Assembly: GCA_900762355.1 (NCBI GenBank)
Contig: CAAFGE010000004.1
Coordinates: forward strand, 1 to 64,000
Reading direction: 5' to 3'
Source: an uncultured Collinsella sp.
GTDB lineage: Bacteria; Actinomycetota; Coriobacteriia; Coriobacteriales; Coriobacteriaceae
Length of the DNA: 64,000 nt
The position numbers and the translations under genes are program-made. The notes under the pieces were generated by a model that did no database searches, was not told where the DNA came from, and saw only the letters and a list, made by a program, of their open reading frames with translations. This document shows, piece after piece, positions 24,376 to 31,606 of the stretch (its first letter is position 1; every line of letters begins with the position of its first letter).

Positions 24376-25887
24376 ATGGCTACGTTCTTTCCCGGTGAGT
24401 CCCACACGTTTTCGGAGTATCTGCTGGTCCCTGGTTACTCGTCCTCGCAGTGCATCCCCAACAACGTCTCTCTTAAGACGCCGCTGACCCGCTTTAAGCG
24501 CGGTGAGAAGCCGGCAATCACCCTGAACATCCCCATGGTTTCCGCCATCATGCAGTCCGTCTCGGGCGTCGACATGGGTGTCGCGCTCGCTACCGAGGGT
24601 GGTCTGTCCTTCATTTACGGTTCCCAGAGCGCCGAGTCCGAGGCCGCTATGGTCAAGGCCGTCAAGGATCACAAGGCCGGCTTCGTTCAGTCCGATTCCA
24701 CGCTGACCCCCGACATGACCATGGAGCAGGTCATCGAGCTCAAGGAGAAGACCGGTCACTCCACCATGCCGGTCACCGACGACGGCACTCCCAAGGGTAA
24801 GCTCCTGGGCATCGTCACCAGCCGTGACTATCGCCCCAGTCGCGATGACCACCAGACGAAGGTCTCCGAGTTCATGACCCCGCGTGAGCAGCTCATCGTG
24901 GGCGACAAGAACATCAGCCTCAAGGTTGCCAACGACGTCATCTGGGACAACAAGCTCAACGCCCTGCCCATCGTCGACGACAACGATCACCTCATGGGCA
25001 TTGTCTTCCGCAAGGACTATGACAGCCACAAGACCAACCCCAACGAGCTGCTCGACGGCGACAAGCGTTACATGGTCGGCGCCGGTATCAACACCCGCGA
25101 CTATGCCGAGCGCGTGCCGCTGCTCATCGAGGCCGGCGCCGATGTCCTGTGCATCGACTCTTCCGAGGGCTTCAGTGAGTGGCAGAAGCGCACCATCGAG
25201 TGGATCCGCGCTAACTACGGCGAGGATGTCAAGGTCGGTGCCGGTAACGTCGTCGACGCCGAGGGCTTCCGCTTTTTGGCCGACTGCGGTGCCGACTTCA
25301 TCAAGGTTGGTATCGGCGGTGGCTCCATCTGCATTACCCGCGAGACCAAGGGTATCGGCCGTGGCCAGGCCACCGCACTGATCGACGTCTGCCGCGCCCG
25401 TGACGAGTACTACGAGGAGACCGGCGTCTACGTGCCCGTGTGCTCCGACGGCGGCATCGTCTACGATTACCACATGACGCTCGCCCTTGCCATGGGTGCC
25501 GACTTTATGATGCTGGGCCGCTACTTCGCCCGCTTCGATGAGAGCCCGACCGAGCGCGTCAATGTGAACGGTCAGTACATGAAGGAGTACTGGGGCGAGG
25601 GTTCCGCGCGTGCCCGCAACTGGCAGCGCTACGACCTGGGCGGCGCCGCGAAGCTCAGCTTCGTCGAGGGCGTCGACTCCTACGTTCCCTACGCCGGTTC
25701 CCTTAAGGACGGCGTGGGCGGCACGCTCTACAAGGTCAAGTCCACGATGTGCAACTGCGGTGCCCTCTCGATCCCCGAGCTCCAGGAAAAGGCACGTCTG
25801 ACCCTGGTGAGCTCCACCTCCATCGTCGAAGGCGGCGCCCACGACGTTGTCGTGAAAGACTCTCAGCAGTCTGTGTCTTATCGATAG
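24376..25887 (+). CDS. guaB: inosine-5'-monophosphate dehydrogenase
   Basis: GuaB oxidises IMP to XMP with NAD+, the committed step to GMP. The 503-residue protein has the barrel start (IPMVSAIMQSVSG), an internal CBS pair (about residues 110-225, including TSRDY and ALPIVDDNDHLMG), the catalytic loop GIGGGSICITRETKG with C319 as nucleophile, and an active-site flap near ARARNWQRYDLGG. The loop differs slightly from the usual GPGSIC form. Start ATG 24376 follows AAAAAGGAGAAAC. It is monocistronic, with a terminator downstream. Confidence 0.96.
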   Translation: MATFFPGESHTFSEYLLVPGYSSSQCIPNNVSLKTPLTRFKRGEKPAITLNIPMVSAIMQSVSGVDMGVALATEGGLSFIYGSQSAESEAAMVKAVKDHKAGFVQSDSTLTPDMTMEQVIELKEKTGHSTMPVTDDGTPKGKLLGIVTSRDYRPSRDDHQTKVSEFMTPREQLIVGDKNISLKVANDVIWDNKLNALPIVDDNDHLMGIVFRKDYDSHKTNPNELLDGDKRYMVGAGINTRDYAERVPLLIEAGADVLCIDSSEGFSEWQKRTIEWIRANYGEDVKVGAGNVVDAEGFRFLADCGADFIKVGIGGGSICITRETKGIGRGQATALIDVCRARDEYYEETGVYVPVCSDGGIVYDYHMTLALAMGADFMMLGRYFARFDESPTERVNVNGQYMKEYWGEGSARARNWQRYDLGGAAKLSFVEGVDSYVPYAGSLKDGVGGTLYKVKSTMCNCGALSIPELQEKARLTLVSSTSIVEGGAHDVVVKDSQQSVSYR

Positions 25888-25935
25888 GATAAGAGCTGCA
25901 CATAAAGGTTGAGTATCAACCACGTTATTTAGATA

Positions 25936-25977
25936 AAGCGAGATGCCTGCAAGTCGCAGACATCTCGCTTGTTGTAT
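25936..25977 (+). terminator. intrinsic terminator after guaB
   Basis: A perfect 10-bp stem (AAGCGAGATG 25936-25945 with CATCTCGCTT 25961-25970) with a further TGC/GCA pairing inside is followed by GTTGTATTTG. Confidence 0.75.
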
Positions 25978-26004
25978 TTGCTATCATCATGCGAGTCAAC
26001 CTTA

Positions 26005-26123
26005 GGGTCGGGCGGCTTAGCTTTGTTCGCTACAAGTTCCGCACGCAAAGAAGAGCACTTAATGTGCTCTTCGTCTTGCGCAGGACTGTCCGCAGTAGCG
26101 AATAAAGCTAAGCCGACCGACCC
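26005..26123. repeat. 119-nt long hairpin upstream of leuS
   Basis: Arms 26005-26033 and 26095-26123 match at 27 of 29 positions plus one G-U. Inside, CGCAA/TTGCG and the 9-bp GAAGAGCAC/GTGCTCTTC stem (26050-26058 with 26064-26072, TTAAT loop) continue the pairing. It ends 23 bp before the leuS ATG, between the guaB terminator and the leuS ribosome-binding site (AAAGGAG). No T-box consensus is present, so a mobile repeat or an unusual leader structure is more likely. Confidence 0.75.
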
Positions 26124-26146
26124 CATTAAAGATTAAAGGAGCTGAT

Positions 26147-28723
26147 ATGTGCGATTGCACAGATCATAAGGATGAGATCCCTGCCTACGACGCGCAGGCC
26201 ATTGAGTCCAAGTGGATGAAGGCCTGGGAGGACTCCAACCTCTTTGCCGTCGACACCGACGACAGCAAGCCCAAGAAGTACGTGCTCGAGATGTTTCCGT
26301 ATCCGTCGGGCGACCTGCACATGGGCCACGCGCGCAACTATACCATCGGCGATGCCATGGCCCGTCAGGCCCGCATGCGCGGCTACGATGTGCTGCACCC
26401 CATCGGCTTTGACGCCTTTGGCCTGCCTGCCGAGAACGCCGCCATCAAGCACAATACGCAGGCTGCCGCCTGGACGTATAAGAACATGGACCAGGCTCTC
26501 GCCACGATGAAGCGCATGGGCTTCTCCTACGATCTGGATCGCATGGTCAAGACCTGCAGCCCCGATTATTACCGTTGGGGCCAGTGGATCTTTGAGAAGT
26601 TGTGGGAAAAGGGCCTGGTTTACCGCAAGAAGAACCCGGTCAACTGGTGCCCCACCTGCAAGACCGTTCTGGCCAACGAGCAGGTCACCGAGGGCAAGTG
26701 CTGGCGCTGCGGCACCGAGCCCGAGAAGCGCGACCTGGAGCAGTGGTACTTCAAGATTACCGAGTACTCTCAGGAGCTGCTCGATGACCTGGAGAAGCTC
26801 CCCGGCTGGCCCGAGCGCGTCAAGCAGATGCAGGCCAACTGGATCGGTCGTTCCGAGGGCGCCGAGGTCGACTTTACCCTGTGCGACCAGGATGGCGAGC
26901 CCATCGAGGGCGACGAGGGCAAGATCACCGTCTTCACCACGCGTGCCGATACGCTCTTCGGTGTCTCCTTCTTTGTCCTGGCTCCCGAGTACGCGCGTCT
27001 GCACGAGCTCGTCGCGGGTACGGAGTACGAGGAGGCCGTGACCAAGATCGTCGAGGACTCCAAGCATATCTCCGCCGTCGAGCGTGCCCAGGGCACCCTC
27101 GAGAAGCACGGTGCCTTTACCGGCCGCTACGTGGTGAACCCGGTCAACGGCGAGAAGGTCCCCGTGTGGGTTGCCGACTACGTTGTTGCCGACTACGGCA
27201 CCGGCGCCGTCATGGCCGTTCCCTGCGGTGACCAGCGCGACTTTGAGTTCGCACGCAAGTATGATTTGCCGATCGTGCCGATCATCCTGGACGATGACGA
27301 CCGCGCAGCCGTCGAGGCCAGCGGCGAGACCATCGATACCTTCCATGCCGAGACCGTCGACTGGGATTGCGCCCATGCTGCCGAGGGCACGCTCGTCCAG
27401 TCCGGCAAGTACACCGGTATGCGCGGCGGCAAGCACTCCGAGGGCGAGGCTGCAATCGTTGCTGACCTCGAGGCCATGGGCAGCGGTCGTCGTAAGGTCG
27501 AGTTCCGTCTGCGCGACTGGCTCATTTCCCGCCAGCGCTATTGGGGCAACCCCATCCCGGCCATCCACTGCGAGCACTGCGGCATCGTGCCCGTGCCCGA
27601 GGACCAGCTGCCGGTAACGCTGCCCGAGAACCTGGACCTGGGCGCCGGCGAGACCCTCGCCGAGTGCAAGGAGTTCTACGAGACCACCTGCCCGGTCTGC
27701 GGCCGCCCGGCCAAGCGCGAGACCGATACCATGGACACCTTCACTTGCTCCAGCTGGTATTACCTGCGCTATACAGACCCGCACAACACCGAGCTGCCCT
27801 TCTCCCGCGAGGCCGCCGACCGTTGGATGCCCGTCGATAACTACATCGGCGGCATCGAGCACGCCATTCTGCACCTGCTCTACAGCCGCTTCTTTACCAA
27901 GGCGCTGCGCGACCTGGGCCTGCTGAGCGTGGACGAGCCCTTCACCAACCTGCTGTGCCAGGGCATGGTCAAGGACGAGAACGGCGATACCATGTCCAAG
28001 TCCAAGGGTAATGTCGTGCCCCCGAGCTCGGTCATCGAGCCCTACGGCGCCGACACCATGCGTCTGGCGATCCTGTTTATCGCCCCGCCCGAGAAGGACT
28101 TCGACTGGGATCCCAAGGCCGTCGAGGGCGCCAACCGCTTCATCAAGCGCGCCTGGCGTATCGTTTGGCAGCTCGTCCAATCCGGCGACGCCAACGTGGC
28201 CTTTGACAAGTCCGCGCTCGACGAGGTTGCGATGAAGCTCTATCGCGAGCGTCACCGCACCATCGCCAAGTGCACCGAGGACTTCGATCGCGGCCAGTTC
28301 AACACCGCCATCTCGGCCGTCATGGAGCTCGTCAACGCGGCGAGCGCCTACCTCAATGCCACTGAGGGTACCGCCCGCGACAAGGCGCTGTGCTACGGCG
28401 TGGCTAAGGATATTGTGAGCGTCCTTGCCCCCATCTGCCCGTTTTGGGCCGACGAGCTGTGGCACGAGGCCCTCGGCTGCGAGGGCAACGCCTACACCGC
28501 CGCCTGGCCCGAGTTCGACCTGGCCGAGTCCGTTGAGGACACGGTGCAGATCGTGGTCCAGGTGCTCGGCAAGGTCCGCGGCCGCGTCGACGTTGCCCGC
28601 GATGCCTCCAATGAGGATATGCAGGCTGCCGCCGAGGCCGCCGTCACCAAGTGGCTCGAGGGCAAGACAGTCGTCAAGGCCATCTGCGTGCCCGGCAAGC
28701 TGGTCAACCTGGTGGTCAAGTAA
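26147..28723 (+). CDS. leuS: leucyl-tRNA synthetase
   Basis: LeuRS charges tRNA-Leu. The 858-residue class I synthetase has the HIGH-type motif in YPSGDLHMGHARNY near residue 55, a zinc-binding-like CPTCK...CWRCG cluster around 170-190, the editing domain in the middle, and the KMSKS motif as MSKSKGN near 620. A C-terminal anticodon-binding and tRNA-interaction part ends at NLVVK. Length is normal for the family. Start ATG 26147 has AAAGGAG upstream. It is a single-gene unit with a long hairpin in front and a terminator behind. Confidence 0.97.
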   Translation: MCDCTDHKDEIPAYDAQAIESKWMKAWEDSNLFAVDTDDSKPKKYVLEMFPYPSGDLHMGHARNYTIGDAMARQARMRGYDVLHPIGFDAFGLPAENAAIKHNTQAAAWTYKNMDQALATMKRMGFSYDLDRMVKTCSPDYYRWGQWIFEKLWEKGLVYRKKNPVNWCPTCKTVLANEQVTEGKCWRCGTEPEKRDLEQWYFKITEYSQELLDDLEKLPGWPERVKQMQANWIGRSEGAEVDFTLCDQDGEPIEGDEGKITVFTTRADTLFGVSFFVLAPEYARLHELVAGTEYEEAVTKIVEDSKHISAVERAQGTLEKHGAFTGRYVVNPVNGEKVPVWVADYVVADYGTGAVMAVPCGDQRDFEFARKYDLPIVPIILDDDDRAAVEASGETIDTFHAETVDWDCAHAAEGTLVQSGKYTGMRGGKHSEGEAAIVADLEAMGSGRRKVEFRLRDWLISRQRYWGNPIPAIHCEHCGIVPVPEDQLPVTLPENLDLGAGETLAECKEFYETTCPVCGRPAKRETDTMDTFTCSSWYYLRYTDPHNTELPFSREAADRWMPVDNYIGGIEHAILHLLYSRFFTKALRDLGLLSVDEPFTNLLCQGMVKDENGDTMSKSKGNVVPPSSVIEPYGADTMRLAILFIAPPEKDFDWDPKAVEGANRFIKRAWRIVWQLVQSGDANVAFDKSALDEVAMKLYRERHRTIAKCTEDFDRGQFNTAISAVMELVNAASAYLNATEGTARDKALCYGVAKDIVSVLAPICPFWADELWHEALGCEGNAYTAAWPEFDLAESVEDTVQIVVQVLGKVRGRVDVARDASNEDMQAAAEAAVTKWLEGKTVVKAICVPGKLVNLVVK

Positions 28724-28752
28724 GCACTGCGCGCTTAACTGACGCACAAAAG

Positions 28753-28791
28753 ACGAGGGACGGTCCGGTTGGGTCGTCCCTCGTTTTGTGT
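28753..28791 (+). terminator. intrinsic terminator after leuS
   Basis: ACGAGGGACG (28753-28762) pairs perfectly with CGTCCCTCGT (28775-28784), and the stem runs directly into TTTTGTGTT. Confidence 0.85.
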
Positions 28792-28827
28792 TGTATGCCC
28801 TGCTTAGTCAGTGCGTGGCACCGTCTT

Positions 28828-29400
28828 CTACGGGATGTGTACCAGGTCCCTAAAGTAAACGTTGCCCGTTGCCTCTTCGAACATCCAGATGTTGAGGTAG
28901 ATGTCGTTGAGGTCGTTGTTCACATCAAAGTCCGGGTCGTCGAAGGTGCCTACAAAGGTGAGCATGGCGCGCGTTTCCTCTCCAGCGGCGACTGGCTGGC
29001 GCATGCGCACATCGCGGACCACGCCGTTGACGTAGGCATGGGAGTCCACATCGCCAAACATCATGTCGACACCGGTGTTGTTGGTCACCGTAAAGACGAG
29101 CGCGGCGTCGCCGTAGCCATCCGTGTCCTTGCCCACGCAGGTAACATGGACGTTCTCGTCTGCCTCAAGGTCGATGGGGAACTGTTCTTGGGGTTCGGGG
29201 CCCAGACTCTGGGGATCGACGATATCTTCGTCTATTTTGTCGAAGCTCTCCGATGGCGTCGTTTTCTCGATGGCTTTTGTGCTGCCAGGGTTCGGTTCGC
29301 ATGTGTCGGTTTTGCCATTCGCGTTGCCGCAGCCCAAGAGGGCCAACGAGCACGTTGCGATGGCGAGCGCAGTCATGCAGAGGGTGCCTAGGCGTTTCAT
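28828..29400 (-). CDS. secreted lipoprotein (DUF4352-like)
   Basis: The 190-residue protein begins MKRLGTLCMTALAIATCSLALLGC, a signal peptide with a lipobox ending at cysteine 24. The start at 29400 is supported by AAGGAGG just upstream on the minus strand. A low-complexity acidic linker leads to a beta-rich domain (HVTCVGKDTDGYGDAALVFTVTNNTG, then AGEETRAMLTF and DLVHIP) in the style of DUF4352/immunoprotective-extracellular families. These are usually extracellular proteins of unknown role. It converges on leuS with the leuS terminator between them. Confidence 0.75.
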   Translation of the reverse strand: MKRLGTLCMTALAIATCSLALLGCGNANGKTDTCEPNPGSTKAIEKTTPSESFDKIDEDIVDPQSLGPEPQEQFPIDLEADENVHVTCVGKDTDGYGDAALVFTVTNNTGVDMMFGDVDSHAYVNGVVRDVRMRQPVAAGEETRAMLTFVGTFDDPDFDVNNDLNDIYLNIWMFEEATGNVYFRDLVHIP

Positions 29401-29664
29401 GGGTGCCTCCTTGCCGTAGAGGTTCTGGAAGGGCGTGCGGGCAATATGAGGGGTCGTTTTTCTTGCTACAGAATGTCCCTTAGCACTAGTCTGGCCGATA
29501 TACACTCAGTTACGGAATGCCCATGGGGCCCGATTTGCCTGACGGGCTGGGACGCATGGCCCGTTTTGGGGCTTTTAGGGGAGTGTCTTGTGGTGGTTCT
29601 CGCCCAATTATCTATTTCTTGTGGAGAAGCTGTGCGCACGCTGACCTGCAGATTCGTACTGTGC
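29401..29664. other. intergenic region upstream of the rimP promoter
   Basis: This stretch separates the divergent lipoprotein gene and the rimP operon. No ORF with a plausible start and no strong hairpin was seen. It presumably holds the lipoprotein promoter, which I could not place. Confidence 0.4.
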
Positions 29665-29693
29665 TTGCACGTTTCCGCAGCTATTGGTATAGT
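29665..29693 (+). promoter_or_regulatory. sigma-70-type promoter of the rimP-nusA-infB operon
   Basis: TTGCAC (29665-29670) and TATAGT (29688-29693) are separated by exactly 17 nt. The predicted start is near 29700, about 70 nt before the rimP ATG and 20 nt before a terminator-like hairpin. Confidence 0.75.
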
Positions 29694-29718
29694 TTGCTTG
29701 CAAATGAAGTTGTAATTG

Positions 29719-29751
29719 AAAGAAGTGGGGTTTCGGCCCCGCTTCTTTTTT
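29719..29751 (+). terminator. leader terminator/attenuator upstream of rimP
   Basis: Bases 29719-29730 pair with 29737-29748 (12 bp, one G-T) around a TTTCGG loop, and a run of T continues to 29751. It lies between the promoter and the rimP ribosome-binding site (GGAGG at 29759-29763), so it would terminate transcripts before the operon unless read through. Confidence 0.8.
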
Positions 29752-29771
29752 GTATGGATGGAGGTGCCGCA

Positions 29772-30266
29772 ATGGTCAAGACCAAGACCGAGCAGGCGAT
29801 CATCGACGCACTCGAGGCCGTCGCTCCCCAGCACGATGTCGACATCGTCGACGTCGAGCTCGTGGGTGCCACCAAGGCCCCCTGCGTGCGCGTGCGTATC
29901 GAGGGTGCCGAGGGTCAGAGCCTGTCGCTCAACGACGTCACGGCCAACACCAAGTGGGTCGGCGATGTGATTGAGGAGCTCGACCCCATCTCTTCGAGCT
30001 ATACGCTCGAGGTGTCGAGCCCGGGCATGGCGCGTCCGCTGCGCCGCCCGTGCGACTTTGCCCGCTTTGTGGGCGAGAACTGCGAGCTCACCTCCACCGC
30101 CACCGAGGGCCGTCGCAAGTACGCCGGCAAGATTGCCGCCGCCACCGAGACGAACGTGACCCTCGAGCTCGAGGACGGCGAGTCCGTTACCCTCGATTTC
30201 TCTGATGTTAAAAAGTGCAAGTTGAAGCCCACCTATGACTTCAAGCCCGCGAAGGAAGGAAAGTAA
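29772..30266 (+). CDS. rimP: ribosome maturation factor RimP
   Basis: RimP assists assembly of the 30S subunit. The 164-residue protein has the N-terminal alpha/beta domain (DVDIVDVELVGATKAPCVRVRIE) and the motif YTLEVSSPGMARPLRRPCDFARF, followed by an SH3-like C-terminal domain (LEDGESVTLDFSDVKKCKL). Start ATG 29772 follows GGAGG by 8 nt; a longer in-frame extension upstream runs through the leader hairpin and is unlikely. nusA begins 1 bp after its stop. Confidence 0.94.
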   Translation: MVKTKTEQAIIDALEAVAPQHDVDIVDVELVGATKAPCVRVRIEGAEGQSLSLNDVTANTKWVGDVIEELDPISSSYTLEVSSPGMARPLRRPCDFARFVGENCELTSTATEGRRKYAGKIAAATETNVTLELEDGESVTLDFSDVKKCKLKPTYDFKPAKEGK

Positions 30267-30267
30267 G

Positions 30268-31515
30268 ATGGCAGCATCCGACATGATGTCCGCCCTGATG
30301 GAGCTTTGCCAGGAGAAGCACATCGACCAGCTCTACCTGATCGACCGCCTGGAGCAGTCGCTCGCCAAGAGCTATGCCGAGATCCTGCATCTTGAGTGGG
30401 GCGCCAAGGTGACCATCGACCGCACCACCGGCAAGATCTACGTCTACCGCCTGGAGCCGATTGACGATTCCATGGACGAGGAGGGCAACTTCACCGAGTT
30501 CGAGGAGATCGACGTCACTCCCAAGAACACGAGCCGTATCGCTGCCCAGCACGCTAAGGCCGAGATCAACGCCATCGTGCGCAACTCCGCCCGCGAGCAG
30601 ATCTACGAGGAGTTCTCCGGCCGCATCGGTGACCTCATCAGCGGTACCGTGCTGCAGTCCACGCCCGACTTCACGATCGTCAAGATTCGCGAGGGCGTCG
30701 AGGCCGAGCTGCCGCACTTCGATCAGCGCCGTTACGAGAATGAGCGCAACGAGCGTCCGATGGGCGAGCGCTACCTGCACAACCAGCACATCAAGGCCGT
30801 GATCATCGACGTTCGCGACCCTAACTCCAACCTGCAGCCGGTTCGCGGCGAGCACAGCCGTCCGCCGATTGTCATCTCCCGTACCCACCCCGAGCTCATG
30901 CGTCGTCTGTTTGAGCAGGAGGTGCCCGAGATCTATGAGGGCACCGTCCAGATCAAGTCGATCGCCCGTGAGCCCGGCCAGCGCTCCAAGGTCGCCGTCC
31001 ACTCGCTCGACGACCGTCTGGATCCCGTGGGCGCCTGTGTCGGCCCCAAGGGCAGCCGTGTTCGCGCTGTCGTGGGCGAGCTCCGCGGCGAGCGCGTCGA
31101 CGTCATCCTGTGGGATGCCGATCCTGCCGTCTACGTCGCTAACGCTCTGTCGCCCGCTAAGGTCACCCGCGTCCTCATCGACGAGGAGAAGGCCTACGCC
31201 GGCGTCATCGTGCCCGACGACCAGCTGTCTCTCGCCATCGGCAAGGAGGGCCAGAACGCCCGCCTCGCCGCGCGCCTGACCGGCTGGCACATCGACATCA
31301 AGTCCGAGACGCTTGCCGCCGACATCCTCAAGAACGTTCCCGTTCACGAGGAGCCCGCCGCCGACCTGATCGGTGACGAGGAGGACGAGGACGTCCGCCG
31401 CTGCGAGTACGTGTCCGAGGATGGCATCCAGTGCCGCAACCAGGCTCGTCCCGGCTCCCGTTTCTGTGGTGTCCATGACACCGACGCCTTCGATGATGCG
31501 GAGGACCTGATCTAG
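30268..31515 (+). CDS. nusA: transcription elongation factor NusA with Cys/His tail
   Basis: NusA binds RNA polymerase and nascent RNA to control pausing, termination and antitermination. The 415-residue protein has the N-terminal RNAP-binding domain, an S1 domain (ISGTVLQSTPDFTIVKI), and two KH domains (VGACVGPKGSRVRAVVGELRGE and LAIGKEGQNARLAARLTGW). After the KH domains comes an unusual C-terminal segment with C379, C389, C400 and H403 (C-x9-C-x10-C-x2-H), which could bind zinc. The ylxR and ylxQ genes often found between nusA and infB are absent. The ATG at 30268 is one base after the rimP stop; GAAGGAAAG is the ribosome-binding site. Confidence 0.95.
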   Translation: MAASDMMSALMELCQEKHIDQLYLIDRLEQSLAKSYAEILHLEWGAKVTIDRTTGKIYVYRLEPIDDSMDEEGNFTEFEEIDVTPKNTSRIAAQHAKAEINAIVRNSAREQIYEEFSGRIGDLISGTVLQSTPDFTIVKIREGVEAELPHFDQRRYENERNERPMGERYLHNQHIKAVIIDVRDPNSNLQPVRGEHSRPPIVISRTHPELMRRLFEQEVPEIYEGTVQIKSIAREPGQRSKVAVHSLDDRLDPVGACVGPKGSRVRAVVGELRGERVDVILWDADPAVYVANALSPAKVTRVLIDEEKAYAGVIVPDDQLSLAIGKEGQNARLAARLTGWHIDIKSETLAADILKNVPVHEEPAADLIGDEEDEDVRRCEYVSEDGIQCRNQARPGSRFCGVHDTDAFDDAEDLI

Positions 31516-31606
31516 CGCGCGGTTGCGCCGGGCGGGTCCCGGCGCGTCTCCCACGCTCGTTCAGTCTCTAGGCACCCAAGGTGCCAGAAAGGGTAGGTGA
31601 AGTCAT

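Noticed and set aside
26005..26140. T-box riboswitch for leuS
   Set aside because: The conserved T-box bulge sequence and specifier structure were not found; the region is one long near-palindrome.
26126..28747. 873-codon open frame on the minus strand opposite leuS
   Set aside because: Same reason: it mirrors leuS codon structure and crosses the leuS hairpin and terminator.
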